Source: Photobacterium profundum
GTDB taxonomy: Bacteria; Pseudomonadota; Gammaproteobacteria; Enterobacterales; Vibrionaceae
Assembly (NCBI RefSeq): GCF_003026285.1
Contig: NZ_PYOD01000001.1
Coordinates: 620,001-684,000 of the forward strand
Direction of reading: 5' to 3'
DNA length: 64,000 nt
The notes beneath the pieces are model-generated. The model did no database searches. It was not told the DNA's origin and worked only from the letters and a program-made list of their open reading frames with translations. The position numbers and the translations under genes were made by a program. Positions 10,948 through 19,809 of the stretch are shown piece after piece; within the stretch, counting starts at the first letter, position 1, and each line of letters starts with the position of its first letter.

Positions 10948-11915
10948 TACCACGTCCCCAAGTCAGAAAAACAAGCACGTAAACGACCGTCAGAAAACGC
11001 TTTCAAATCTGGCGCTTCTTGTTTACAACGGCTCGATACACGGTGACAACGCTCTTGATAAGGACAACCAACAGGCAAACGCAATAAGTTTGGTGGATTA
11101 CCAGGAATTGTCGGTAATTCTTCTCCTTCGGTATCTAAACGTGGAATTGCACGTAGTAAACCTTCGGTATATGGATGCGCTGGCTTATAGAAAATCTCAT
11201 TGATTTTGCCATATTCCATTGTACGACCCGCATACATCACCAGTACTTTGTCACAGCTACCAGCCACGACACCTAGATCGTGAGTGATCATAATGATCGA
11301 CGTATTAAAGTCTTTTTTCAGATCATTCAGCATTTCCATGATCTGTGCTTGAACGGTTACGTCTAACGCGGTGGTTGGTTCATCGGCAATCAACAGCTTA
11401 GGACGACATAACAACGCCATAGCAATCATGACACGTTGACGCATACCACCCGAAAATTCGTGAGGGTACATAGTAATACGCTGACGAGCTTCTGGAATTT
11501 TAACCGCGTCTAACATGCGTACACTTTCTTCAAACGCCTCTTTCTTACCCATGCCTTTGTGCAGCATTAATACTTCCATAAGCTGATCGCTTACTTTCAT
11601 ATAAGGGTTCAATGACGTCATTGGATCTTGGAAAATCATCGCAATTTGCTCAGCTCGAACTTTATTCAGTTCTTTCTCTGGCAAATTGAGAATTTCATTA
11701 CCTTCAAATTTAGCACTACCGCTAATAATACCGTTTTTAGCCAATAGCCCCATAATGGCAAATACGGTTTGGCTTTTGCCTGAACCCGACTCACCAACAA
11801 TGCCTAGGGTTTCACCTAGATTAAGCGAAAAATTAAGATCATTTACCGCGGTGACAATACCGTCTTGTGTTGTAAATTCTACGCGTAGATCTTTGACATC
11901 TAATAAGCTCATCAT
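10947..11915 (-). CDS. oppD: Oligopeptide ABC transporter ATP-binding protein OppD
   Basis: The other ATPase of the importer, about 322 aa. Walker A (GESGSGKS), Q-loop (FQDPMTSLNP), signature (FSGGMRQR), Walker B (LLIADEP) and switch (ITHD) are intact, as is the C-terminal cysteine-containing oligopeptide-transporter domain. OppD and OppF form a heterodimer under the OppBC pore. It lies 84 bp after oppC; that gap contains a spaced inverted repeat (taactcag near 11937, ctgagtta near 11979) of unknown meaning. Its stop overlaps the oppF start by one base. The first two codons are both ATG, so the exact start may be one codon later. Confidence 0.95.
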   Translation of the reverse strand: MMSLLDVKDLRVEFTTQDGIVTAVNDLNFSLNLGETLGIVGESGSGKSQTVFAIMGLLAKNGIISGSAKFEGNEILNLPEKELNKVRAEQIAMIFQDPMTSLNPYMKVSDQLMEVLMLHKGMGKKEAFEESVRMLDAVKIPEARQRITMYPHEFSGGMRQRVMIAMALLCRPKLLIADEPTTALDVTVQAQIMEMLNDLKKDFNTSIIMITHDLGVVAGSCDKVLVMYAGRTMEYGKINEIFYKPAHPYTEGLLRAIPRLDTEGEELPTIPGNPPNLLRLPVGCPYQERCHRVSSRCKQEAPDLKAFSDGRLRACFSDLGTW

Positions 11916-11999
11916 TACTTCCTTATACTTGTATACCTAACTCAGCCCATTGCGTGAGAATGTCACCATTAACAGCACTGAGTTAAGTATCACTGATTC

Positions 12000-12914
12000 T
12001 TATCTGTCTTTTGGATCTAGTGCGTCACGTAAACCGTCACCCACATAGTTAAAGCAGAACAGGGTTACCACCATAAATGCCGCAGGGTACATCAACTGCC
12101 ACAAAGCAACTTCCATTGTTTGTGAACCTTCTTGAAGTAGTGCACCCCAACTCGTCATTGGTTCTTGAACGCCTAAGCCTAGGAAGCTAAGGAAAGATTC
12201 AGTCAAGATCATAGATGGCACAAGCAGTGTTGAATACACAGCAACAATACCCAGTACGTTAGGCACGATGTGGCGTGTAATAATTCTCCAACGGCTCACA
12301 CCCGATACATGCGCAGCTTCAATAAACTCTTTACTGCGAAGTGACAAGGTTTGCCCACGTACAATACGTGCCATATCAAGCCAGGAAATCGCACCAATCG
12401 CAACAAAGATCAGCATGATATTTCGACCGAAAAACGTTACCAATACAATCACAAAAAACATGAATGGGATCGAATAAAGAATCTCAAGAATACGCATCAT
12501 TACACGGTCAGTACGACCACCGATGAAACCAGATGTGGCACCGTAAAGTGTACCGATAACAACAGCAACTAGCGCCCCTAACACACCAACCATTAGTGAG
12601 ATACGCCCACCAATAAGTGTACGAGTAAACAAGTCTCGACCTAAGCTATCAGTACCAAAGAAGTGACCTTCAACACCATAGCTTGGTGCTGCGTGTAATG
12701 AATACCAGTCAGTATCATCATAGGCATAATGACTTAGCATTGGACCAAAAATTACTGCTAGTGTTATTAGCGTTAATATTGCTAAACTCACCATTGCCGC
12801 TTTATTACGTTTAAAACGTGTTCGAGCATCTTGCCATAAACTGCGACCTTCGATTTCCAGTTTTTCTGAAAACGCTTCGACAGCTTCTACATTTTCTTTT
12901 TTAGTTAGCATCAT
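12000..12914 (-). CDS. oppC: Oligopeptide ABC transporter permease OppC
   Basis: Inner-membrane permease of about 304 aa with an extended cytoplasmic N-terminus, one early TM (about 40-60), a periplasmic segment containing HFFGTDSLGRDLFTR that is typical of DppC/OppC, and five further TMs. The EAA coupling loop reads EAAHVSGVSRWRIITRHIVP. With OppB it forms the channel through which oligopeptides delivered by OppA enter. It starts 11 nt after the oppB stop, consistent with one transcript. The two first codons are both ATG. Confidence 0.95.
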   Translation of the reverse strand: MMLTKKENVEAVEAFSEKLEIEGRSLWQDARTRFKRNKAAMVSLAILTLITLAVIFGPMLSHYAYDDTDWYSLHAAPSYGVEGHFFGTDSLGRDLFTRTLIGGRISLMVGVLGALVAVVIGTLYGATSGFIGGRTDRVMMRILEILYSIPFMFFVIVLVTFFGRNIMLIFVAIGAISWLDMARIVRGQTLSLRSKEFIEAAHVSGVSRWRIITRHIVPNVLGIVAVYSTLLVPSMILTESFLSFLGLGVQEPMTSWGALLQEGSQTMEVALWQLMYPAAFMVVTLFCFNYVGDGLRDALDPKDR

Positions 12915-12925
12915 CTGTCTGGCCC

Positions 12926-13846
12926 CTAGTAACGAATTTTCGGATCGATATACGCAAGTAAGATATCAACAACAGCATTGAAGATAATTGTTAGCGTACC
13001 AATAAGAATTGTAATACCTAAAACCAGCGAGTAATCACGGTTGAAGGCTGCGTTTACAAAGAGTTTACCGATTCCTGGCAGACCAAAGATCGTCTCAATA
13101 ACCACAGAGCCAGTGATAATACCGACGAATGCAGGTCCCATATAAGAAACAACAGGCAGTAAAGCAGGCTTTAGCGCATGCTTGATAATGATATACGGGT
13201 AGCTTAAGCCTTTCGCACGTGCGGTACGAATAAAGTTACTGTTCAATGTTTCAATCATGCTGGCACGTGTAATACGCGCGAATGTAGCAACGTATAGCAG
13301 TGACATACCAAACATAGGTAATAATAAGAACTTCATTGAACCATCTTGCCAGCCACCCGCAGGCAACCAACCAAGATTGATTGAGAATATATAGATAAGA
13401 ATGGGAGCCAAAATAAACGAGGGCATTACAACCCCGGCCATGGCTGTCGACATGATAGTGTAATCAATCCAAGTATTATGCTTCAACGCTGCAATGGTTC
13501 CGACGGTTACCCCCATCACCAAAGCAAAGATAAATGCAAAGAAACCAATCTTTGCTGATACTGGTAATGCTTTAACAACCAGTTCATTTACCGTGAAATC
13601 TTTATATTTAAATGAAGGACCGAAATCACCTTGAAGAATATTACCAAGGTAGGTGATGTACTGTTCTGAAACTGGTTTATCTAGCCCGTATTTAGCTTCA
13701 ATGTTAGCCATTACTTCTGGTGGTAATGGACGCTCGCTTGAAAAAGGGTTGCCTGGTGCAAAGCGCATCAGGAAAAACGAAATAGTAATAAGTACCAATA
13801 ACGTAGGGATGGCTTCAAAAATCCGTTTTGCGATGAATTTAATCAT
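12926..13846 (-). CDS. oppB: Oligopeptide ABC transporter permease OppB
   Basis: 306-aa inner-membrane permease with the standard DppB/OppB opening (MIKFIAKRIFEAIPTLLVL), the RFAPGNPF motif after TM1 and six predicted TMs. The coupling segment reads RTARAKGLSYPYIIIKHALKPA. It pairs with OppC. The 94-bp gap from oppA contains a strong stem-loop (13888-13915), the arrangement by which opp operons usually make far more binding protein than permease. Confidence 0.95.
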   Translation of the reverse strand: MIKFIAKRIFEAIPTLLVLITISFFLMRFAPGNPFSSERPLPPEVMANIEAKYGLDKPVSEQYITYLGNILQGDFGPSFKYKDFTVNELVVKALPVSAKIGFFAFIFALVMGVTVGTIAALKHNTWIDYTIMSTAMAGVVMPSFILAPILIYIFSINLGWLPAGGWQDGSMKFLLLPMFGMSLLYVATFARITRASMIETLNSNFIRTARAKGLSYPYIIIKHALKPALLPVVSYMGPAFVGIITGSVVIETIFGLPGIGKLFVNAAFNRDYSLVLGITILIGTLTIIFNAVVDILLAYIDPKIRY

Positions 13847-13887
13847 AAACTCTACCGTTTAATTTTTTATAGCTGTGACAGAAAGAG

Positions 13888-13915
13888 CGCTACACCCAAA
13901 ATTCCGGGTGCAGCG
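13888..13915 (-). promoter_or_regulatory. Intercistronic stem-loop between oppA and oppB
   Basis: Imperfect inverted repeat cgctacaccc (13888-13897) / gggtgcagcg (13906-13915), with one mismatch and an 8-nt loop. No T-run follows on the minus strand, so it is more likely an mRNA-stabilising or attenuating hairpin than a full terminator. Confidence 0.55.
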
Positions 13916-13940
13916 TTAATAGCGTTATATATCTTGCTGT

Positions 13941-15575
13941 TTATTTGTCAGCAATGATGTACATGTCTTTAGTGAACAATTTATCTTCTGCGTTGTTTGA
14001 CGCGTAACCACCAACTTTAGTGCTTACAAGACGCGCCTTAACGTATTGGTAGATAGGTGCAATAGGCATATCTTCAGCAAGTTGCTTTTCAGCTTCAGCG
14101 TAAAGCTTCTCACGTTCAACATCAGACGTTGAACTCAATGCTTTAGCCATGATGCCATCATAAGCTTTGCTGTTATATTTTGGATCGTTAGAACTGTTGT
14201 TACTTTGCATTAGTGACAAGAAGCTTGATGCTTCGTTGTAATCACCACACCAACCCGCACGTGTTACGTCAAAGTTACCCTGACGGCGGTTATCCAAGTA
14301 TGTTTTCCACTCCTGGTTTTCAAGCTTAGCTGTTACACCTAGGCTCTTCTTCCACATAGAGGCGATAGCAACGGCTAGCTTCTTATGGTTTTCTGATGTG
14401 TTATAAAGCAAAGTAAATTCTAATGGGTTACTGCTATCAAAACCAGCTTCAGCAAGCAGTGCTTTCGCCTCTGCATTACGCTCTTTCTGGTTTAATTTAC
14501 CGTACTGAGGCGTAACAGGGTTAAAGTTAGCTGTGATTTCTGGTGTTAAGAAGTAACCAGGCTTTTGGCCTTGGCCTAATAACGCTTTAGTAATAATGTC
14601 ACGATCGATTGCGTAAGAAAGCGCTTTACGAACACGAACATCATTGAATGGTGCTTTATCGTTATTAAAACCGTAGTAGTACGAACAAAGGTTACCAGTA
14701 ATAGAAACGTCTTCAGCGTGCTCTTTTTGTAAGCGACGGAAGTGTTCATTCGGTAGTTCATTAGTAATATCGATCTCGCCAGCTAAGAAGCGATTCATTT
14801 CTGAAACTTGGTTTTCAATAGGCAAATAAGTTACTTGGTTAATAACCGTTTTCTTATCATCCCAGTATTGAGTATTGCGCTTTAATACGATGCGTTCGTT
14901 AACAACCCATTTGTCTAAAACATATGCGCCATTACCTACGAAGTTTTCTGGTTTAGTCCAATCGTTACCAAACTTTTCAACCACTTTTTTGTTAACAGGC
15001 TTCACTGTTGTGTGGCCCATCATTTTCACAAAATAAGGAACCGCTTCGTTAAGCTCTATTTTTAGCGTATTCGCATCAACAGCGGTTACACCCAACGTTT
15101 CTTTATCAGCTTTACCCGCGATGATCTCAGCAGCATTCTTCATGGTCGTCATTTCGATATACCATGAGTAAGGTGATGCCGTTACTGGATCAGCTGCGCG
15201 CTTAAAGCTGTATACAAAATCTTCTGCTGTTACTGGATCGCCATTTGACCACTTAGCATCTTTACGCAGGTGGAAAATAAAGGTTTTATTATCTGTCGTT
15301 TCCCAACTTTCAGCGACACCAGGAATAGTATTACCGTCTGCATCTTGGTTAACCAAACCTTCAAGTAGGTCACGGATAACATGCGACTCTGGAACGCCTT
15401 CCGTTTTATGGGGATCAAGAGAAGCAACTTCAGTGCCGTTACCACGAACAAGTTCTTGTGTTGCAGAAAGTTTTACGCCTTCAGGTACTTCAGCTGCAAT
15501 TGTAGAAAAAGAAGTTGCAGCAACCGTTAGGCCCGCACTGATCAGTAGTGCTTGAGTGATTTTGTTCTTATACAT
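13941..15575 (-). CDS. oppA: Periplasmic oligopeptide-binding protein OppA
   Basis: 544-aa solute-binding protein (SBP_bac_5 family). The signal peptide covers about residues 1-28 (ALLISAGLTVAATSF, cleavage after IAA). Family landmarks include SLDPHKTEGVPE, DLLEGL, FHLRKDAKWSNGDPVTAEDFVYSF and the RKALSYAIDR block. It captures peptides in the periplasm for OppBCDF. The start is the ATG at 15575, six bases after a GGAG ribosome site; the frame is open 23 codons further upstream, but that would bury the signal peptide. First gene of the operon. Confidence 0.95.
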   Translation of the reverse strand: MYKNKITQALLISAGLTVAATSFSTIAAEVPEGVKLSATQELVRGNGTEVASLDPHKTEGVPESHVIRDLLEGLVNQDADGNTIPGVAESWETTDNKTFIFHLRKDAKWSNGDPVTAEDFVYSFKRAADPVTASPYSWYIEMTTMKNAAEIIAGKADKETLGVTAVDANTLKIELNEAVPYFVKMMGHTTVKPVNKKVVEKFGNDWTKPENFVGNGAYVLDKWVVNERIVLKRNTQYWDDKKTVINQVTYLPIENQVSEMNRFLAGEIDITNELPNEHFRRLQKEHAEDVSITGNLCSYYYGFNNDKAPFNDVRVRKALSYAIDRDIITKALLGQGQKPGYFLTPEITANFNPVTPQYGKLNQKERNAEAKALLAEAGFDSSNPLEFTLLYNTSENHKKLAVAIASMWKKSLGVTAKLENQEWKTYLDNRRQGNFDVTRAGWCGDYNEASSFLSLMQSNNSSNDPKYNSKAYDGIMAKALSSTSDVEREKLYAEAEKQLAEDMPIAPIYQYVKARLVSTKVGGYASNNAEDKLFTKDMYIIADK

Positions 15576-15986
15576 GCATAACTCCAATACATAATTCTTA
15601 GCATCCATGACTTTCTTCAGCTGGCATAATAATTTGCAACCCATACACCGTTAGTCCTAAACAATGCATAGCAAACCGAAGAATTGGTCAAAACATTAAC
15701 AGGCATTGAAGCAATTTGCCACAAAACCATTACAAAAAGTGAGAATATTCTTAATATTGGTGCTTTATGCAGAACAAATGACCAGACAAAAACAAACGAT
15801 TAGATAGATCTATTAAAAAAACCACTCCGTAGAGGAAAATCCGCCAAAAACGCTAATAAAAGCACTACTTTGAATAATAAAAGCACCAAAACGAATAACT
15901 AATCAGCATAATATGCTCATGCAAATAACATAAGAGAAAAGAGTCAATAACATAAAAGTAAAAACATGATCTTAAGGCATAAAAAA
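15576..15986. other. Upstream region of oppA
   Basis: About 410 bp of AT-rich DNA upstream of oppA, up to the terminator of the 55-aa ORF. It should hold the opp promoter. I see no confident operator and no coding sequence. Confidence 0.4.
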
Positions 15987-16006
15987 AGCGCCCTTTTTAA
16001 GGCGCT
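15981..16006 (-). terminator. Terminator of the 55-aa ORF
   Basis: Minus-strand hairpin agcgcc (15987-15992) / ggcgct (16001-16006) followed by seven T. It lies 37 nt beyond the stop of the small ORF and supports that ORF being a separate transcript. Confidence 0.8.
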
Positions 16007-16042
16007 AATTCAAAACCGGTTAACAATTGAAAATAAGGAAAT

Positions 16043-16210
16043 TTACTTGTTTTCGCTATCAAACTGGGTAATTTGCTTATCGTCACTCACAGATTGCTGT
16101 CTTTGCTCTAATAAAAGCTGTTGATCATCATCTAATTTTGCATTATCTGTAATGCCTAAATCATCCATCATCTGCTTAATCTTTTTGCTGCCTACACGTC
16201 TGTGTTTCAT
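16043..16210 (-). CDS. Small hypothetical protein, 55 aa
   Basis: An ATG at 16210, four bases after GGAGAG, opens a 55-codon frame with a basic N-terminus (MKHRRVGSKKIKQMMDDLGI) and an acidic, glutamine-rich C-terminal half (DDDQQLLLEQRQQ). No TM or signal peptide. A good ribosome site and a dedicated terminator argue that it is real. I do not recognise a family. It stands alone between oppA and a divergent small gene; soluble and probably mostly helical is all I would infer. Confidence 0.6.
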   Translation of the reverse strand: MKHRRVGSKKIKQMMDDLGITDNAKLDDDQQLLLEQRQQSVSDDKQITQFDSENK

Positions 16211-16580
16211 ATAACTCTCCGCTGTTAAAGAAGACCAGATAGATAAAAATTCACATTTTTATCAGGACACTTAATAAATATGGCACATAATTTAAGTTTG
16301 CGCCTAAGCAGGTATTTCTTAATAGCGAAAAGGGGAATTATAAAGGCGCAATATCTACCTTTTTTGCACGGCTGAAGCACGTATTTTAATAACAAAAACG
16401 TATAAAAAAAGCACTGATAGATTAAGATTTCACAACGCTGTTTTTTAATGAACTTCCTGTACCTATCGCTCCGCAATAGCGCTACTATCTTCATATCGGG
16501 ATGATTAATTAGATTTCAGTAATCAAGCTTGATCTTGTCGATACTTCCGTTTCCGTTCTGTTAGCATTTGTGAGTTTAGT
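16211..16580. other. Intergenic region between two divergent small ORFs
   Basis: 370 bp of AT-rich DNA. A minus-strand frame of 89 codons (16225-16494) exists but has lysine/leucine/isoleucine-rich, low-complexity composition and no ribosome site, so I do not call it. No clear regulatory motif. Confidence 0.4.
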
Positions 16581-16691
16581 ATGGCATCAGCAAAACCAGC
16601 AGCTTGTCTCGCTCGTCCTAGTCCTACCCGTGTTCGTCATGGTTATGTGCCACCAGCACACCGTCCTCAGTACAATAAAAAAAGTGATTAA
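16581..16691 (+). CDS. Small proline/arginine-rich protein, 36 aa
   Basis: The frame from the ATG at 16581 to the TAA at 16689 encodes a 36-residue basic peptide rich in Pro, Ala and Arg (containing CLARPSPTRVRHGYVPPAHR). Base composition rises sharply over exactly this stretch relative to the AT-rich flanks, and all four arginines use CGT, the codon preferred in highly expressed genes. A hairpin with a T-run follows 33 nt after the stop. The ribosome site is weak (a GAG eight bases upstream). Family unknown. An sRNA with a chance ORF is the alternative. Confidence 0.55.
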   Translation: MASAKPAACLARPSPTRVRHGYVPPAHRPQYNKKSD

Positions 16692-16723
16692 TAGCTAAAT
16701 TACGCTATGAGATCAATATAATA

Positions 16724-16751
16724 ATAGCGCCTATATAGGGGCTATTTTTTT
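16724..16751 (+). terminator. Terminator of the 36-aa ORF
   Basis: Stem atagc-g-cct (16724-16732) / agg-g-gctat (16737-16745) with one G-G mismatch, followed by seven T. Confidence 0.7.
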
Positions 16752-16874
16752 ACTCGAAAATAAATTTTATTTCTCACGCTTCTCCCTCAAACTAGCAACC
16801 AGTTTTACGAAAAATAGTATTGGTATTAGGCCTTCGTTGTGAAATGATAAGCTGATAGATAGAGAGTAAGGGTA

Positions 16875-17321
16875 ATGAAGATGGAAAGTAAGGATACTTT
16901 CTCAATTTCTCAGCTTGCTGACGAGTTTGGTATTACACTAAGAAGCATTCGTTTTTATGAAGATCACGGTTTACTTACCCCTACACGTAAAGGTAAAGTT
17001 CGCGTATATTCAAAGCAAGATCGCGCTCGCTTAAAGCTAACTTTACGAGGAAAACGTTTAGGTTTTAGCCTTGTTGATATTAGTGAACTCTTTGAATTCT
17101 ACGATTCAAATAAGAGCAACAAGAAACAACAACAAGATATGTTAAATGCCATAAAACACCGCCAACAATTATTAATACAACAGCAGGCTGATATAGACGC
17201 AGTAATGATGGAATTAAATGCTGCAGAAAGAAACTGTTACTTACAGCTCGCTAAATTTGAACAGCAGAACAACAAACCACTTTCAAAGAAATGTATCGCT
17301 CCCGCTAAGCTACACCGTTAG
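16875..17321 (+). CDS. MerR-family transcriptional regulator (LiuR-like)
   Basis: 148 aa. The N-terminal MerR helix-turn-helix and wing span about residues 8-75 (FSISQLADEFGITLRSIRFYEDHGLL, then RVYSKQDRARLKLTLRGKRLGFSL), followed by a dimerisation coiled coil at about 85-130. The recognition region closely resembles LiuR, which controls branched-chain amino-acid catabolism in gammaproteobacteria. No liu genes lie nearby, so the target is unknown. An AAGGG ribosome site precedes the ATG. The single cysteines at about 113 and 138 do not form a metal-binding pattern like those of metal-sensing MerR proteins. Confidence 0.85.
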   Translation: MKMESKDTFSISQLADEFGITLRSIRFYEDHGLLTPTRKGKVRVYSKQDRARLKLTLRGKRLGFSLVDISELFEFYDSNKSNKKQQQDMLNAIKHRQQLLIQQQADIDAVMMELNAAERNCYLQLAKFEQQNNKPLSKKCIAPAKLHR

Positions 17322-17469
17322 TTTTATACTTATATAGCGTCTCTAAGCCTCTCGTGACCTTATTGTTAAGGTTAGAGTTTCTACCTCCTTTATACTCACA
17401 AATCATCATAGCCCCCTTCTTATCACCTGATAAAACATCTAATTAAGAAGCTTGAATGTTATAGCTATA

Positions 17470-17500
17470 AAAAACCCGGCTACAAGAGCCGGGAAAAAAA
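17470..17500 (-). terminator. Bidirectional terminator between merR-type gene and porin
   Basis: Perfect stem cccggct (17475-17481) / agccggg (17487-17493), with A-run before and after on the plus strand, giving a T-run for minus-strand transcripts ending at the porin. Confidence 0.85.
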
Positions 17501-17526
17501 CAGGGATATATCAGTGTACTAATTTA

Positions 17527-18606
17527 TTACCAGTAAACACGTGCACCTAGTGCAAAAGAACTTTCACTATCTACTTCAGTCAGACCAATAAATGAATCAG
17601 AACCTTTATTCGAGTAACCTAGCGTTGTGCCGTCGCCGTAACCATATTCAGCATAAACACGGAACCAGCTATTCACGTTGTAATCTGAACCAACATAAAC
17701 CAATGTACCATCTTGATCTTCAACGCTATCTGCGGATTGTTCTGTATATTCATAGCCAGCATATGCTGTTGCATTATCAGCCCAGCTATATGTACCCGCT
17801 AAACTGTAACCATTCTCATCAATCGAAAGGTTCGAATTTTTATCCGACAGCTCTGCGTTGTAATAAGTAAAACCAATAAGTGCAGCCCCAACGGTATATT
17901 CTACTGTACCTTCAAAATAGATATTTTCGATATCAGCAGTAATTGTATTCTCTTGAGTAAATTCAGGAAGAGAAGCTTCTGGAGTTACCGTTTCGGTGCC
18001 AATTTTATGTGATTTGTCGCGGTTTTGGCCACCACCCGCATGCAAGTTAAAGCGACCAACACTTGTACCAACATAAAGTTCTGCTAGTTCTTGGTTACTA
18101 TCATCTTCAGATAGGCCGTAGTTCGCTGCAACCCAAAAGTCTTCACCATCAAAATTATATTTAATTAATGAATCATGACGAGCACCAGAAAGCGTGCTGT
18201 AACGAAGCGCAGTACCACCGAAGAAATATGAGTAATCAGCACCGTAAACATCATCTGATACTACCCATTGACGACCAAATGAAATTTTACCAAATTCTGA
18301 ATCAATACCAATATAATGCAAACGGTTATTCATAGAATAATCTGAACCATCTGCTTTATAATTCAAACCAAATTCAACTTTACCAAACACATCCGTTGTG
18401 TCTGTTAATTTATATCGAGCGTCAACACCAGTACGAGAAGAGCCCGCATTTAATGTAACGTCTTTATCTTCAAGCTTTTTAACTTCCGTACGAAGCTGAC
18501 CATAAAAATCAACGGTACCATCTTCTGTCTTAATAATTTCAACTGCCATAGCTGAATTAGCTAATAGTAATGTTGGGATTGCGACTGCTAATAATGTCTT
18601 TTTCAT
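17527..18606 (-). CDS. Outer-membrane general porin (OmpL/OmpH-like)
   Basis: 359-aa gram-negative porin. The signal peptide is at residues 1-21 (MKKTLLAVAIPTLLLANSAMA), followed by a typical first strand (VDFYGQLRTEV) and many alternating strands. The loop motif GRQWVVSDDVYGADYSYFFGG corresponds to the pore-constricting L3 region, and the protein ends in an aromatic residue (GARVYW) for BAM recognition. It forms trimeric channels in the outer membrane. The start is the ATG at 18606, preceded by AGGAA. It resembles the pressure-regulated OmpL/OmpH porins of Photobacterium profundum, but I cannot tell which orthologue this is. Confidence 0.92.
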   Translation of the reverse strand: MKKTLLAVAIPTLLLANSAMAVEIIKTEDGTVDFYGQLRTEVKKLEDKDVTLNAGSSRTGVDARYKLTDTTDVFGKVEFGLNYKADGSDYSMNNRLHYIGIDSEFGKISFGRQWVVSDDVYGADYSYFFGGTALRYSTLSGARHDSLIKYNFDGEDFWVAANYGLSEDDSNQELAELYVGTSVGRFNLHAGGGQNRDKSHKIGTETVTPEASLPEFTQENTITADIENIYFEGTVEYTVGAALIGFTYYNAELSDKNSNLSIDENGYSLAGTYSWADNATAYAGYEYTEQSADSVEDQDGTLVYVGSDYNVNSWFRVYAEYGYGDGTTLGYSNKGSDSFIGLTEVDSESSFALGARVYW

Positions 18607-19200
18607 TCTACGTTCCTGTAATAACTTATAATTATTTAACTCTTCCTGAGCTGCAGAGAACTTAGCAATAACAAATACACACCGCAACACGGTAAAACCC
18701 CGAAAAAATAACACACTCGAAACAATTAACACAAAAAACAACATTGTGGAAAAACACAGAATATGAGTTATTAATCAGTATTTCCAACTAAAAAACCGCA
18801 ATACCCGCTATGTAATCGAATTCATAAAGAATAATAATTCCATCACCAATAAAAAATATTTTATAAATCATAATAACCAAACGGAATAACAGCAAAGAAA
18901 AAAAGATAAAAAAACATTAACAAAAAAAATAAAAAGACCTAAAAATAGGTCAAAAAGCACTCAAATTGATAATTATGTACAAGATTTAAATTTGTTATAA
19001 ATAAAACCAACAATAAGCGCGGGGAATACTTAGACGCAAAGTCATTCAGATCAAGAATTAATTAAAATAATATCTATTGATAGAACTAAGATGAAGTCAT
19101 AGTAAGTTGACGCTATAAAAGTGGAGATAAATGAAAGCGACCATAAGTTTGAATAAAGTTTGTCTACAACTAAACTAATATTCAAATAAAGGTAATGAAA
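18607..19200. other. Long AT-rich upstream region of the porin
   Basis: Roughly 600 bp without a credible ORF. It contains a short inverted repeat gacct (18936-18940) / aggtc (18947-18951), next to an A-rich tract that reads as a T-rich tail on the minus strand. The length suggests extensive porin regulation, but I could not assign an operator. Confidence 0.4.
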
Positions 19201-19226
19201 AAGGCAGCCATTAGCGGCTGCCTTTC
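19199..19226 (-). terminator. Bidirectional terminator
   Basis: Stem aaggcagcc (19201-19209) / ggctgcctt (19216-19224) with a 6-nt loop, located 49 nt after the stop of the minus-strand ParB-motif gene. Confidence 0.8.
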
Positions 19227-19272
19227 ATTGAAAATCGTCAACATATTTTAGATACGAGACAATACACGTGAA

Positions 19273-19809
19273 TTAATGTACCGAAATTTTAGCTACCCAA
19301 ATCTCATGAGTATCACGAGTAAATTCACCTTGTTCAATTAATCCCTTTAAATAACCAAGCCGATGATGCCCTTCAAGTAAATTAAATGGCGCTTTTAGTA
19401 CTCGTCCATTTGTCGCATGTAAATCTCGCTCGTAATGAAGAACAATAGGTGCCACAGGCCACGTGCCTTGTTCAGTCATATTTCGAACTAACCAACTACG
19501 TTGAAATATTTCGTTGTTCATTCGACGTGTAAGTTTATCAACAACATCATCATGAGGTGTTTTTACGCTGTTTATAATTTGTTCACTAGTCCACGTTTGT
19601 TTTGTGAACTGCATTGCTTGAAAATCAAGCCATCCCCAGTTACATAACACCGCTTTCCAATGGCGGTACAGCCACTGCTCTAGCACCTCATCTGGAAAGC
19701 TAGGTAACATCATGTGAGCGCGAGCGCGCCATAATTCCCATGATTCACAGTGACGCCCACCAAAACCTTCAGGTTCAATTTCATAAAGTAAACGATCGCT
19801 CCTGATCAT
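19273..19809 (-). CDS. Hypothetical protein with a ParB-like GHHR motif
   Basis: 178 aa from the ATG at 19809, which follows an AGGAG seven bases upstream; the frame runs further upstream but without a comparable ribosome site. The C-terminal third (about 110-178) contains PIVLHYERD... then NLLEGHHRLGYLKGL, which resembles the conserved D/E-G-H-H/N-R motif of ParB/Srx-fold domains, usually nucleotide-binding. The N-terminal part is Trp-rich (ESWELWRARAHMM, RHWKAVLCNWGWLDF) and matches no family I know. No signal peptide or TM. The gene is alone, with its own terminator. I call only the motif, not a function. Confidence 0.7.
   Translation of the reverse strand: MIRSDRLLYEIEPEGFGGRHCESWELWRARAHMMLPSFPDEVLEQWLYRHWKAVLCNWGWLDFQAMQFTKQTWTSEQIINSVKTPHDDVVDKLTRRMNNEIFQRSWLVRNMTEQGTWPVAPIVLHYERDLHATNGRVLKAPFNLLEGHHRLGYLKGLIEQGEFTRDTHEIWVAKISVH

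Noticed and set aside
16225..16494. 89-codon minus-strand ORF upstream of the 55-aa gene
   Set aside because: Lys/Leu/Ile/Phe-rich composition expected of AT-rich noncoding DNA, no ribosome site, and it would cover the whole promoter region.
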